This document shows positions 36,712 to 45,817 of a stretch of 64,000 bases of DNA, in pieces (the first letter of the stretch is position 1; each line of letters starts with the position of its first letter). The notes beneath the pieces are model-generated. The model made no database searches. It had not been told where the DNA came from and saw only the letters and a program-made list of their open reading frames with translations. The position numbers and the translations under genes are program-made. Location of the stretch: positions 1 to 64,000 of the forward strand of contig JANJXJ010000030.1 in NCBI GenBank assembly GCA_024709105.1, written 5' to 3'. Source of the stretch: Lentimicrobium sp. GTDB lineage: Bacteria; Bacteroidota; Bacteroidia; Bacteroidales; Lentimicrobiaceae.

Positions 36712-38606
36712 TGATGAAAACAACGATCAGAAACTTATTTTTCATTCTTCTGCATTTGTGCTCTTTTCCTGCTTTGGCGCAAAACTATGCTGTTTCTCTT
36801 ATTCCTGCAGAATTGCTGAAAGGTGCCAATTCGGTGATAAGGGAAGATAAGGTAAGCTATACCATAAACTCTGAAAGGGAAGTAGTTAAACAGAGAACCT
36901 TTGCAATAACTATTCTTAACCAAAAAGCAGACGACCTGGCAGTAGTGCTTGTTACTTACAAAACTAACGAGAAAATCAATCTTGGAAACATTGTGATTTA
37001 TGATGCCTCTGGAAAGAAGATTAAAACAGCAAAGTCTTCCGATATCATCGACAGGAGTTATGTGGACAACATGTCTTTGTACACCGATTTGAGATTCAAA
37101 TTCTCAAAAGCAGTTGCTTCTTCACACCCCTACACCCTGATGTACAGCTACGAGATAAAGACCCCCAACCTATATGTAATTGATAATTTTCAACCATATT
37201 CATCTGATAATCAATCGGTACAATATGCTGAAATTTCAGTCACAAACAATACAGATATTGGCTTGCATGTTTCTGTAGGTGGTGAAAATAAACCCCTGAT
37301 CAACAATCCGGATGCCAAAACAACTGTGTGGACATACAAAAAACTACAGCCTCTGAGTTATGAGCCTTTTTCGCCCAATTCCCATGAGGTAGTTCCGTCA
37401 GTTTTTATTTCTCCTGACCAATTGTATTATTCAGGATACCAGGGATCTGCTGCCACCTGGGCAGATTATGGTGAATGGAAATCTGAGTTATTAAAAGGGA
37501 GAGATCAGCTGCCAGTTTCTTCGCATCAAAAATATATACAATTAACAGCCGGATGCAGTTCTAAAGCCGAGAAAGTTCGCAAATTATATAAACATTTGCA
37601 ATCAACCACACATTACATAAGTATCTCGACAGATATTGGTGGTATACAACCACATGCTGCAGCAGATGTTGAAAAGTTAGGTTATGGTGACTGTAAAGAC
37701 CTGAGCAACTATATGGTTGCAATGCTTAATGCTGTTGGAATAGAAGCATACTATACTGCTATTAAATCCGGCAGAGGTAAATATCAGTTTTTTATGGATC
37801 ATCCAGGGCACCAGTCTAATCATATTATTGTTTGTGTCCCTTTAGAAAATGACACCATTTGGCTGGAATGCACCAACCAGGAGATACCGTTTGGTTATGT
37901 TGGTAGTGGAATTGACAACAGATATGCTTTGGTTTTGGATGGGAAGGAGTCCAGGGTGGTTAAAACTCCTCACTTCTCTGAAAAAAATAACCGGTTGACC
38001 TCAAACTTCAAACTGGAAATTATAGGGAGTGATGCAGTATTGACCGGTAAACTCGGATTTGAAGGTTTATTTGCCGGGATTCCAGCTCAGGTGTCCCGTC
38101 AAACCACTCATGATCAACATCAATGGGTAATTGAAAATCTTGAAATCAGGAATTTTAACTTAGCAAATCATCAGTTCAACATTTTCGATCTTGATAAAGT
38201 CTGTGTCAATATTGAATTAACAGCAGGCATACCCGGGTTATTTGCTGAAAATGCGGGGCGTATATATTTGGCTATGAATATGAACAACAAGATTCAGGTA
38301 CCTGAAAAGGTAAGAAACCGGAAATTCCCGCTGGTACTTGATCGGCCCTTCACTCAGGTGGATACAGTTTCCATTGTCCTGCCACAGGGTATTGTTCCTG
38401 AAATGTTACCCGAGGCCAAACTTACCGATCCTGATTTTGGCTATTATTCAATGAAAACAACACAGCATCACGGAGAAATTATTTGTATAAGAGAGTTCTG
38501 TCTTAAAGAAGGAAGATTTCCTGCTGAGCGGTACAAAGACTTTCAGGCATTTATGCAAAATGTTTCCATTGCCGATAGTAAGCAGCTTGTTTTAAAAAGG
38601 GAATAA
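36711..38606 (+). CDS. Secreted DUF3857/transglutaminase-like protein with intact Cys and His
   Basis: A 631-residue exported protein, with signal peptide ending around SFPALAQ. It has the same layout as the upstream gene: DUF3857 N-terminal domain, transglutaminase-like core (about 270-400), C-terminal beta domain. Here the core motif is GYGDCKDLSNYMVAM with Cys328, and SNHIIVCV supplies the His, followed by WLECTNQ with an acidic residue. So a Cys-His-acidic triad is plausible, as in papain-like transglutaminases and peptidases. Two ATGs (36711, 36714) are possible starts; the first overlaps the stop of the previous gene. The substrate is unknown. Confidence 0.85.
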   Translation: MMKTTIRNLFFILLHLCSFPALAQNYAVSLIPAELLKGANSVIREDKVSYTINSEREVVKQRTFAITILNQKADDLAVVLVTYKTNEKINLGNIVIYDASGKKIKTAKSSDIIDRSYVDNMSLYTDLRFKFSKAVASSHPYTLMYSYEIKTPNLYVIDNFQPYSSDNQSVQYAEISVTNNTDIGLHVSVGGENKPLINNPDAKTTVWTYKKLQPLSYEPFSPNSHEVVPSVFISPDQLYYSGYQGSAATWADYGEWKSELLKGRDQLPVSSHQKYIQLTAGCSSKAEKVRKLYKHLQSTTHYISISTDIGGIQPHAAADVEKLGYGDCKDLSNYMVAMLNAVGIEAYYTAIKSGRGKYQFFMDHPGHQSNHIIVCVPLENDTIWLECTNQEIPFGYVGSGIDNRYALVLDGKESRVVKTPHFSEKNNRLTSNFKLEIIGSDAVLTGKLGFEGLFAGIPAQVSRQTTHDQHQWVIENLEIRNFNLANHQFNIFDLDKVCVNIELTAGIPGLFAENAGRIYLAMNMNNKIQVPEKVRNRKFPLVLDRPFTQVDTVSIVLPQGIVPEMLPEAKLTDPDFGYYSMKTTQHHGEIICIREFCLKEGRFPAERYKDFQAFMQNVSIADSKQLVLKRE

Positions 38607-38637
38607 AAAAAGGCCGGTTTAACCGGCCCTTTTTATT
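38604..38637. terminator. Bidirectional terminator between DUF3857 gene and tsf
   Basis: A perfect GGCCGGTT/AACCGGCC stem (38612-38628) lies between an A run and a T run and serves both converging transcripts. Confidence 0.9.
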
Positions 38638-38649
38638 AAAGAAGTGTTG

Positions 38650-39486
38650 TTATGCGCCAAGCATAAACCTTTTGAAAGCTGAAACAGTCAGATCTTTGTT
38701 AAGCTTTTTCAGGTATTCAGCAACTGTGAGTTTGTTATCGCGAACAAATTCCTGATTGAGCAAGGTGCTTTCTTTGTAGAACTTATTAAGTTTACCCAAA
38801 GCAATTTTCTCAACCATTTCTTCAGGTTTGCCTTCCAAGCGGGCTTGTTCTTTACCGATTTCGATTTCACGTTCAATGGTTTCGGCAGGAACATCGTCCT
38901 TGTCAATAGCTACAGGAGCCATAGCTGCAATCTGCATAGCTACTTCATGGCCAGCCTGATCAATACCGTCAACATCAGCTATGTTAAGACCGAGAATGGT
39001 AGCAAGGCGGTTACCAGGATGATTGTAGGCGAAAACGCGGCCCGAACGGATTACCTCAAAGTGGGCAAGTTCCATTTTTTCACCGGTTTTACCAACCATT
39101 TCGGTAATGTTGTCTTCAACATTGCGGCCATTGATATCAAGAGCCTTAAATTCTTCGATTGAAGAAGGCTGATGTTCAATTGCTTTAGCCAGCAACATAT
39201 TGGCGAAGTCAACAAATTCCTGATTTTTTGCAACAAAATCGGTTTCGCAATTGAGCATGTAGATTACTGCGTAATCTTTAGCATCATTGGTACCTGCGAT
39301 AACAATACCTTCGTTGGCATCTTTATCAGCTCTTTTGGTTGCAAGTTTCTGTCCTTTTTTACGCAGATAATCAATTGCTTTTTCAAAGTCGCCATCATTT
39401 TCCTGAAGTGCTTTTTTGCAATCCATCATACCTGCACCAGTCATCTGGCGAAGTTTATTTACATCAGCAGCAGTTATATTTGCCAT
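38650..39486 (-). CDS. tsf: Elongation factor Ts
   Basis: A 278-residue EF-Tu nucleotide exchange factor. The UBA-like N-terminus ITAADVNKLRQMTGAGMMDCKKAL is diagnostic, followed by AIDYLRKKG, the TDFVAKN motif (CETDFVAKNQEF) and the dimerisation domain. It is the last gene of the rplM-rpsI-rpsB-tsf operon, 29 bases after rpsB, and ends before a bidirectional terminator. Confidence 0.97.
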   Translation of the reverse strand: MANITAADVNKLRQMTGAGMMDCKKALQENDGDFEKAIDYLRKKGQKLATKRADKDANEGIVIAGTNDAKDYAVIYMLNCETDFVAKNQEFVDFANMLLAKAIEHQPSSIEEFKALDINGRNVEDNITEMVGKTGEKMELAHFEVIRSGRVFAYNHPGNRLATILGLNIADVDGIDQAGHEVAMQIAAMAPVAIDKDDVPAETIEREIEIGKEQARLEGKPEEMVEKIALGKLNKFYKESTLLNQEFVRDNKLTVAEYLKKLNKDLTVSAFKRFMLGA

Positions 39487-39515
39487 AGTTGTATGCTGTT
39501 AGAGTTTTGTTTAAA

Positions 39516-40427
39516 TTATTTGCGTGGGCCAGCACCTGGCTTTTTGCCAAGTGGCTTGCGTGCTCCTGGTTTGCGTGGGCGGCCATCATCAGTACCTTCG
39601 CCACTTCCGGCCTGTTTTGAACGGAGGCGTTCTTTTCTGGCAATGGTATCCTCATCGTCATCCTCGTCAATATCAAGATCTGCATCGTATCCACCTGCAG
39701 CACCTTCTTCGCGTTCTTCATCACGTTTGTCGCGATCAATTTTGCGCTCCATAAGTCCTTCTTCAATAGCCTGAATCATTTTGCTGATAATCAGCGAAAT
39801 TGATTTCGAAGCATCGTCGTTGGCAGGAATCGGGAAATCTACCAGGTTAGGATCTGAATTGGTATCAACAATTGCAAAAGTGGGGATATTGAGTTTTTTT
39901 GCTTCAGCAACCGCGATGTGCTCTTTTACGATATCAACTACAAAAAGTGCAGCAGGCAGGCGGCTGAGGTCAGCGATTGAACCGAGGTTCTTTTCAAGTT
40001 TGGCACGTTCGCGGGCAATCTGAAGGCGCTCTCTTTTTGAAATGCTTTCAAAACTTGAGCTGGTCATCAGTTTGTCAATTGATGACATTTTGCGAACTGC
40101 TTTACGTATAGTTGCAAAGTTGGTGAGCATTCCACCAGGCCAGCGCTCAGTAACATAAGGCATGCCTACACCCTTAACATGGTCGGCAACTATTTCCTTA
40201 GCCTGTTTTTTGGTAGCAACAAAAAGTACCTTTTTGCCTGATTTGGTAATCTGCTTCATTGCAGCAGCCGCTTCGTCAATCTTGGCGATGGTTTTGTAAA
40301 GGTCAATAATATGAATACCGTTGCGCTCCATAAAGATATAGGGAGCCATGTTCGGGTTCCATTTGCGTTTGAGGTGCCCGAAATGTGAACCGGCATCCAG
40401 TAATTCTTCAAAAGTTGTTCTTGCCAT
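39516..40427 (-). CDS. rpsB: 30S ribosomal protein S2 with charged C-terminal extension
   Basis: The first 230 residues are standard S2 (FEELLDAGSHFGHLKRKWNP, GKKVLFVATKKQAKEIV, RWPGGMLTNFATI). The protein is 303 residues, so about 70 are added at the C-terminus: an acidic stretch (DADLDIDEDDDEDT) followed by a basic, proline- and glycine-rich tail (RKPGARKPLGKKPGAG). Shorter S2 forms usually end near residue 235-260. A 116-base spacer with a nested inverted repeat precedes it. Confidence 0.96.
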   Translation of the reverse strand: MARTTFEELLDAGSHFGHLKRKWNPNMAPYIFMERNGIHIIDLYKTIAKIDEAAAAMKQITKSGKKVLFVATKKQAKEIVADHVKGVGMPYVTERWPGGMLTNFATIRKAVRKMSSIDKLMTSSSFESISKRERLQIARERAKLEKNLGSIADLSRLPAALFVVDIVKEHIAVAEAKKLNIPTFAIVDTNSDPNLVDFPIPANDDASKSISLIISKMIQAIEEGLMERKIDRDKRDEEREEGAAGGYDADLDIDEDDDEDTIARKERLRSKQAGSGEGTDDGRPRKPGARKPLGKKPGAGPRK

Positions 40428-40469
40428 TTAAATTTTTGTTAATTGTTTACATTCTGTCAAAATCAATCA

Positions 40470-40515
40470 CCGGGTAGCTCTGTTATGTGGCTGTTGAGCT
40501 GTGCAGAGGTCCCGG
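40470..40515 (-). promoter_or_regulatory. Structured leader between rpsI and rpsB
   Basis: On the reverse strand CCGGG (40515-40511) pairs with CCCGG (40474-40470), and inside it AGCTC (40500-40496) pairs with GAGCT (40480-40476). This nested hairpin lies 43 bases before rpsB in a spacer far longer than others in the operon. No promoter box is seen there. A control site for S2 synthesis is a reasonable inference but unproven. Confidence 0.4.
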
Positions 40516-40543
40516 CAATTTAGATACTAAACACCATTCAGTA

Positions 40544-40930
40544 TTAACGTTTGCTGAACTGGAATTTCTTACGGGCTTTTTTCTGTCCCGGTTTTTTCCT
40601 TTCAACCATACGGGGATCTCTGCGAAGAAGTCCTTTTGACTTCAGCGGAGGGCGATTCTCGGGGTTGAGTTCGCAAAGTGCCTTTGAAATTGCAAGGCGA
40701 AGAGCTTCGGCCTGTCCGGTAATTCCACCGCCGTCGAGGTTGGCTTTTATGTCATATTTTCCTAATGCATCGGCTATTTCGAGCGATTGGGTTACAACAT
40801 ACTGAAGTGTACCTGTAGGAAAATATTCTTTGTAATCCCTGCCATTAATGGTAATACTTCCATTGCCATCCTTGAGGTATATACGGGCTACAGCAGTTTT
40901 GCGCCTGCCAAGAGCGTTGATAACTTCCAT
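40544..40930 (-). CDS. rpsI: 30S ribosomal protein S9
   Basis: 128 residues: EVINALGRRKTAVARIYLKD at the N-terminus, GGGITGQAEALRLAISKAL in the middle and the tail GQKKARKKFQFSKR that reaches the P site. It follows rplM with a gap of two bases. Confidence 0.98.
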   Translation of the reverse strand: MEVINALGRRKTAVARIYLKDGNGSITINGRDYKEYFPTGTLQYVVTQSLEIADALGKYDIKANLDGGGITGQAEALRLAISKALCELNPENRPPLKSKGLLRRDPRMVERKKPGQKKARKKFQFSKR

Positions 40931-40932
40931 GT

Positions 40933-41388
40933 TTATTTCAATGAGTTAAGGTTAATCAATTTAGGTTGCTGAGCCTGATGAGGATGCTCTGAACCTACAT
41001 ACACTTTCAGGTTGCGATACAAGGCATCGCCCAGTTTGTTGCTGGGAAGCATTCCTCTTACAGCATGCTCAATGATACGCTCGGGGAATTTTTGCAAAAG
41101 CTCCCAGGGAGTGGTAAAACGCTGTCCACCAGGGTAGCCTGTATGACGTACATACACCTTCTCAGTGAGTTTTTTGCCCGTGAGCTTAATCTTCTCTGCA
41201 TTGATTACTATTACATAGTCGCCGCAATCCAGATTGGGAGTGTAATTGGTTTTGTACTTGCCCCTGATCAGATTGGCAACTTTGCTAGAAAGGCGACCCA
41301 GAGTCTGTCCTTCTGCATCAACCAACACCCAGTTCTTCTGAATGTTATCGGGTGTGGCCGACAAAGTTTTATAACTTAATGTGTTCAT
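40933..41388 (-). CDS. rplM: 50S ribosomal protein L13
   Basis: 151 residues with the family blocks NWVLVDAEGQTLGRLSSKVA, DYVIVINAEKIKLTGKKL and AVRGMLPSNKLGDALYRNL. It is the first gene of the rplM-rpsI-rpsB-tsf operon and has a strong promoter about 165 bases upstream. Confidence 0.98.
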   Translation of the reverse strand: MNTLSYKTLSATPDNIQKNWVLVDAEGQTLGRLSSKVANLIRGKYKTNYTPNLDCGDYVIVINAEKIKLTGKKLTEKVYVRHTGYPGGQRFTTPWELLQKFPERIIEHAVRGMLPSNKLGDALYRNLKVYVGSEHPHQAQQPKLINLNSLK

Positions 41389-41552
41389 TTTTTTGATGAA
41401 TTATTGATTGAAAAACAATAAAACCGGTCGCTAAGTTTAATGATCACGGGCATGAAAATCAAAATCTTACGACTGCGCCCCCTAAGATTGGCAAATCCAT
41501 CTGAATCAGGTTACGGCCATTAACAGACACACTTACCCCTTAAAAAGGGGTG

Positions 41553-41584
41553 CAAAGGTAGAGGTATTTTTTTGATTTAACAAA
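41553..41584 (-). promoter_or_regulatory. Promoter of the rplM-rpsI-rpsB-tsf operon
   Basis: On the reverse strand TTTG (41584-41581), 20 bases, then TACCTTTG (41560-41553): a full match to the Bacteroidota promoter. Transcription would start near 41546, leaving a leader of about 155 bases with a CCCCTTTTTAAGGGG palindrome (41536-41550). Confidence 0.65.
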
Positions 41585-41665
41585 TTTGTAAACAATTAAT
41601 TGTTGATAAATTTCAGTCCATTTTTCCCCATACCTTTCTTCGCCTTCTGTTAGCCGTATTCTTAT

Positions 41666-41673
41666 TACCTTTG
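41666..41673 (+). promoter_or_regulatory. gldA promoter -7 element
   Basis: TACCTTTG lies 19 bases before the gldA ATG; no clear -33 box. It would give a very short leader. Confidence 0.4.
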
Positions 41674-41692
41674 CCCCCTCAAGTTTACTATT

Positions 41693-42604
41693 ATGTCAAT
41701 CGAAGTCAGAAACATTTCAAAGCGCTATGGCGATCAGCTGGCGCTTAATGATGTGAGTTTTTCTATAAAGCAAGGTGAAATAGTTGGTTTCCTGGGGCCT
41801 AATGGTGCAGGCAAATCTACCATGATGAAAATCCTTACCTGTTTTATTCCTCCCTCCGGCGGAAGTGCATTGGTGTGCGGACATGATGTGGGAGAGGAAT
41901 CGCTTGAAGTACGGAAAAAAGTTGGCTATCTCCCCGAAAATAACCCGTTGTATACAGATATGTATATCAGCGAATACCTTGAATTTGTAGCCGGAATTCA
42001 TAATCTGGGCCGGAATGCAGCCAAAAGGGTAAAGGAAATGATTGATATTACAGGGCTTGGGCACGAGCGAAGAAAAAAGATCGGTGCACTCTCAAAGGGT
42101 TACCGCCAAAGGGTGGGATTGGCTCAGGCACTGATTCATGATCCGGAAGTCCTTATTCTGGATGAGCCTACTTCGGGCCTAGACCCGAATCAGCTGGTTG
42201 AAATCCGCAATCTTATCGCAGAAATCGGCCGGCGCAAAACAGTGATGCTCTCATCGCATATTATGCAGGAAGTGGAGGCCATGTGCAGCAGAGCTATAAT
42301 TATTAACTTCGGTAAAATTGTTGCCGACGACTCCACCGGGCATCTGCTCTCTGCAAATCAAAATTCTGAAATTATTCTGGTTGAGTTTGATCACGCTGTA
42401 CAACCCGAAGATTTAAAGAAAATTAAAGGAGTGATTCATGCAGTGTCTGTTTCGGGTAATGTTTTTCAGGTGGAAGCAGGAACCGAAGCCGATGTTCGCC
42501 CCGAATTGTTCCGTTTTGCCGTTGATAAAGGTATTGCTGTACTTTCCATGCAAAAGCAGAGCAGCAGGCTCGAAGATGTTTTCCAGCAGCTTACACGCAA
42601 ATAG
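41693..42604 (+). CDS. gldA: GldA-like ABC transporter ATP-binding protein
   Basis: A 303-residue ABC ATPase with Walker A GPNGAGKSTMM, signature LSKGYRQRVGLAQAL, Walker B VLILDEPTSGLDPNQ and the H-loop SSHIMQEVEAM. The KVGYLPENNPLYTDMYISEYL segment and the C-terminal extension (about residues 220-303) match GldA, the ATPase of the GldAFG transporter linked to gliding motility. No gldF or gldG permease is adjacent, so the partner must be elsewhere, or the protein serves another transporter of the same subfamily. Confidence 0.83.
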   Translation: MSIEVRNISKRYGDQLALNDVSFSIKQGEIVGFLGPNGAGKSTMMKILTCFIPPSGGSALVCGHDVGEESLEVRKKVGYLPENNPLYTDMYISEYLEFVAGIHNLGRNAAKRVKEMIDITGLGHERRKKIGALSKGYRQRVGLAQALIHDPEVLILDEPTSGLDPNQLVEIRNLIAEIGRRKTVMLSSHIMQEVEAMCSRAIIINFGKIVADDSTGHLLSANQNSEIILVEFDHAVQPEDLKKIKGVIHAVSVSGNVFQVEAGTEADVRPELFRFAVDKGIAVLSMQKQSSRLEDVFQQLTRK

Positions 42605-43010
42605 TTTTCAGGCAATTAACCTATTTGTTTGGCTTGGATTTTGACCGGGCAGGATTGCAGAAACAATTCCCTGCAAAACCATACTTTGTGATTTGCTGTT
42701 AACAGAGCAGATTCCATTTTTGGAGTAGCTACTATGAAAAATGGGATTCTTTTATGAAAACCATATAACAAAAGAAATATCTGCGCGATAAAAATGCGGA
42801 TTAAGAAGCAGAATCACATGGCTAATTTTAAAATTGGCCCGCATTCAAGGGGCTAATCGGACAATTTTTATGTACAAAACCAAGTGAAATCAAGGGCATC
42901 CAGCAACTTTAGTTTTTCGCCTGATGGGGTTACAATGCTAATAGCTACTGAATGAATTTAAATACTGCTTGTTAACTAGTATTGTCAATACAAAAAAACG
43001 TATTTAACCA
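42605..43010. other. Intergenic region without recognisable gene
   Basis: About 400 bases after gldA. The only structure I see is CCATTTTT (42714-42721) facing AAAAATGG (42737-42744), an inverted repeat of uncertain role without a T run close behind. No ORF above 30 codons looks coding. Confidence 0.5.
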
Positions 43011-43283
43011 TTATGATTTTACCTCGCTGTTCTCACCAGCATTCTTTTCTTTAAGTTTAAAGATATCAGCCAGGAGATAACCCATGGCAGCGCCCCATAA
43101 AACACTCATGTAGGGATTTGAAGTAATGGCACAGCCGCCTGAGTTGCAGCCTATCAAGCGGTAATACAAAAAGCCGCCAAGTGCACCCAGCAAAAGGCCA
43201 GCTAAATTCTTTACAGTGTTTCTCGAGGTAATCCAGGTTTTCATTTTGACGGCAAGATCGTTGCCTTTTGGTGAAGTTGACAT
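43011..43283 (-). CDS. DUF6132-like small membrane protein
   Basis: 90 residues with two hydrophobic segments (about 25-42 and 57-75) separated by the conserved GCNSGGCAITSNPYMS block, seen in DUF6132-type proteins of Bacteroidota. The two cysteines flanking SGG could bind metal or form a disulfide; this is inference. Function unknown. It stands alone, 70 bases after mutS2 on the same strand. Confidence 0.65.
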   Translation of the reverse strand: MSTSPKGNDLAVKMKTWITSRNTVKNLAGLLLGALGGFLYYRLIGCNSGGCAITSNPYMSVLWGAAMGYLLADIFKLKEKNAGENSEVKS

Positions 43284-43353
43284 ACTTTTTATTTAAATAT
43301 TTCGATGTGTGAATATCAACAATAATGCCATTACTATGTTCAACAGCTTATTG

Positions 43354-45792
43354 TCAGTGGAAATACACCAGGGTTACTCCATGGCCACCTCTTTCAAGGC
43401 TTTCATCTTCATATTTTACAACTTCCTGCACATCGCGCAGATAGGAGTGAAGCAGATTGCGCAACACACCATCGCCTTTGCCATGTAGTATCCGTACCTC
43501 ATTTACTCTCAGCAGTATAGCCTGATCAATGTATCGGGCAATCATTTCTTTGGCTTCCTCAGCTTTTTTGCCGCGTATGTCAATTGACATTTTAAAGTCA
43601 GCCATTTTGTCATTCAGCTGATGAATAACTCCTGTACCTGGCTTACTAAACCTTTGATTAGCCTCCCAGGTTCTGATTTCGGCTCTGCCGGCTGCCACAA
43701 TTTTATCGGTGGTGGTGCGCAACTTAACAGACCCAAAGTAAACAGTAACCTGTTTGCCTTTAATCTCTTCAATGCGGCCAATGGATTCCTGGCCTTCCAT
43801 TTTAACAAAACTTCCTTTTTTGAGCGGACCCTGAGGTTCTGAATCTTTAACTTTGTCTGGATTTTCGGTGCTGAGCAGGGGAGGGGTTACACTTAATTCA
43901 TCTATTGACTCAGCAAAATCTTCTTTGGCAGCATCAATTTTTTCGCGAAGTTGTTTTACCACTTCTTTACGTGCGTCTGCTTCTTTTATCTCTCGTATGG
44001 TATTCTCAATCAAGCGGTTGCTGTTGTCTAAAAGCTCCTTGGCTTTAATTTTTGCCTCTTTGAGCATTTCGTTGCGCCTGGTTTCCAGATCATGCAACAG
44101 TTTTTCATAACGTGCAACCAGGTTGGCCAGGGTATCATCAGCAGCTTTCAAGTCGGCTTTTTTTTGCTCGATGTATTTTTTATCTACTTCAAGCTGTGCA
44201 AGTTGCTTTTCAAAATCAAGCTGACTCTGACTTATTTTTGAAGATGCTACATTGAGCAAATCCTCGGGGAAACCAATCTTTCTGGCAATCTCAAAAGCAA
44301 ATGAACTTCCGGGTTTGCCGGGGCTGAGTTTAAAAAGTGGTTGCATGGCGTGCGTATCGTAAAGCATAGCAGCATTAAAAATGCCATCAAACTTATCAGC
44401 CATTAGTTTCAGGTTGGTGTAATGGGTAGTGATAACCCCAAAACATCCTTTTTGATGAAGGCTTCCCAGGGATGCTTCAGCCATTGCTCCGCCGAGTTGG
44501 GGTTCGGTACCGGCGCCAAACTCATCAATCAGTATCAACGTATTTTGGTCGGCATTTTCAATAAAATGCCTGATGTGAATCAAATGAGAGCTGTAGGTAC
44601 TCAGGTCGTTCTCAAGTGATTGTTCATCGCCGATTTCCAGGAAAATTTTAGAAAATAACCCGGCTTTGGAATCGCTGCTTACAGGTATGAGTAAACCGCA
44701 TTGCAGCATATATTGTAATAGTGCTGCAGTCTTAAGGCATACTGATTTCCCTCCGGCGTTGGGTCCGCTGATTACCATGATTCGGTTGGTACTATCCAGA
44801 GAGATGTCCTGATCAACAATCTTTCTACCCTGTTGCTTAAGGCTGAGCATGAGCAGTGGGTGTATGGCTTTTCGCCATTCAATCAGCGGATTTTGAACAA
44901 GTTCCGGCTTAACAGCATCTATTTCTATGGCCAGCATTGCTTTGGCTCTTATGAAATCAATCTCACCCAGGAAAAGGTAATAATCACCCAGATTATCGGC
45001 ATATGGCCTCAGAAAATTGGCAAATTCAATGAGTATTCGCGTAATTTCCTGTTTTTCTTCAACCTTAAGATTCTGAATTTCGTTGTTGATTTCAAATACT
45101 TCAGCAGGTTCTACATAAACTGTCTGCCCGGTTGCAGAGGTATCGTGAACAAATCCGCTTAGTTTCCGCTTGTTGGATGCAGGGAGCGGAATGACCAGGC
45201 GCCCGTTGCGTATGGTAAGGCTGGTATCTTCCTGCAGAATTCCTGCTTTGCGCGATTCCGACATAATCTGGTTGATGCGTTTGTCAACACCAGATGATTT
45301 TTTGCCGATTTCTTTTCTTAGATTGAATAATTTTTCGCTGGCTTTGTCCCTGATTTCTGACTTTTCGTCGAGCAGGCGATCAATTTCGGTAATGATTGAC
45401 TGCTCAGGCAGGGGCAGATTTCCGATTGCCTTTAGTTGTGGATAATCTTCTGATTTCAGCCGGTTAAGGTACTTGATGATTTCAGTAATTGCAATGAGTG
45501 AAAGCCTGAGTTCGGCCATGGATTCTGTATCCAGAAAAGTGCCCGGAAGTTTTATTCGTGAGAGTTCAGCGCTTAGGTCGTAATAATCCTGTGCCGGGAA
45601 ATTTCCTATAAATCTTTGAATATAAACCATTTCGGCCACTTGTCCGGTAAGTTTGCCTATGGTTTCATAATCGGCACTGAAAGCAACAGATTCAGCCAAA
45701 CTTTTTCCTGGAATACTAAGGCAGCGGCTTTTGAGCATTTGCCGGATCTGATTGAATCCGGTCTTTAATTCAAAACTATCGGGATAAATCAC
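43354..45792 (-). CDS. mutS2: Endonuclease/ATPase MutS2
   Basis: I start at GTG 45792, giving 812 residues that begin at IYPDSFELKTGFNQIRQML, the usual N-terminus. A frame from ATG 45867 adds 25 residues and overlaps the preceding gene by 50 bases. Seen are the clamp and coiled regions, Walker A GPNAGGKSVCLKTAAL, Walker B LILIDEFGAGTEP, a long coiled-coil (LEVDKKYIEQKKADLKAADD and on) and a C-terminal Smr nuclease domain (SIDIRGKKAEEAKEMI, ILHGKGDGVLRNLLHSYL). MutS2 limits recombination or rescues collided ribosomes in other bacteria. A TATTTTTG box lies at 45806-45813 just ahead of the start. Confidence 0.94.
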   Translation of the reverse strand: MIYPDSFELKTGFNQIRQMLKSRCLSIPGKSLAESVAFSADYETIGKLTGQVAEMVYIQRFIGNFPAQDYYDLSAELSRIKLPGTFLDTESMAELRLSLIAITEIIKYLNRLKSEDYPQLKAIGNLPLPEQSIITEIDRLLDEKSEIRDKASEKLFNLRKEIGKKSSGVDKRINQIMSESRKAGILQEDTSLTIRNGRLVIPLPASNKRKLSGFVHDTSATGQTVYVEPAEVFEINNEIQNLKVEEKQEITRILIEFANFLRPYADNLGDYYLFLGEIDFIRAKAMLAIEIDAVKPELVQNPLIEWRKAIHPLLMLSLKQQGRKIVDQDISLDSTNRIMVISGPNAGGKSVCLKTAALLQYMLQCGLLIPVSSDSKAGLFSKIFLEIGDEQSLENDLSTYSSHLIHIRHFIENADQNTLILIDEFGAGTEPQLGGAMAEASLGSLHQKGCFGVITTHYTNLKLMADKFDGIFNAAMLYDTHAMQPLFKLSPGKPGSSFAFEIARKIGFPEDLLNVASSKISQSQLDFEKQLAQLEVDKKYIEQKKADLKAADDTLANLVARYEKLLHDLETRRNEMLKEAKIKAKELLDNSNRLIENTIREIKEADARKEVVKQLREKIDAAKEDFAESIDELSVTPPLLSTENPDKVKDSEPQGPLKKGSFVKMEGQESIGRIEEIKGKQVTVYFGSVKLRTTTDKIVAAGRAEIRTWEANQRFSKPGTGVIHQLNDKMADFKMSIDIRGKKAEEAKEMIARYIDQAILLRVNEVRILHGKGDGVLRNLLHSYLRDVQEVVKYEDESLERGGHGVTLVYFH

Positions 45793-45817
45793 TTGATTTT
45801 TTTTGCAAAAATATGGA

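Noticed and set aside
39172-39774. 200-residue open frame opposite rpsB and tsf
   Set aside because: It is antisense to two certain ribosomal genes, spans their junction, and has low-complexity serine-rich sequence typical of a shadow frame.
42714-42744. CCATTTTT/AAAAATGG hairpin as the gldA terminator
   Set aside because: It lies 110 bases after the stop, the stem is A/T-rich and no T run follows directly.
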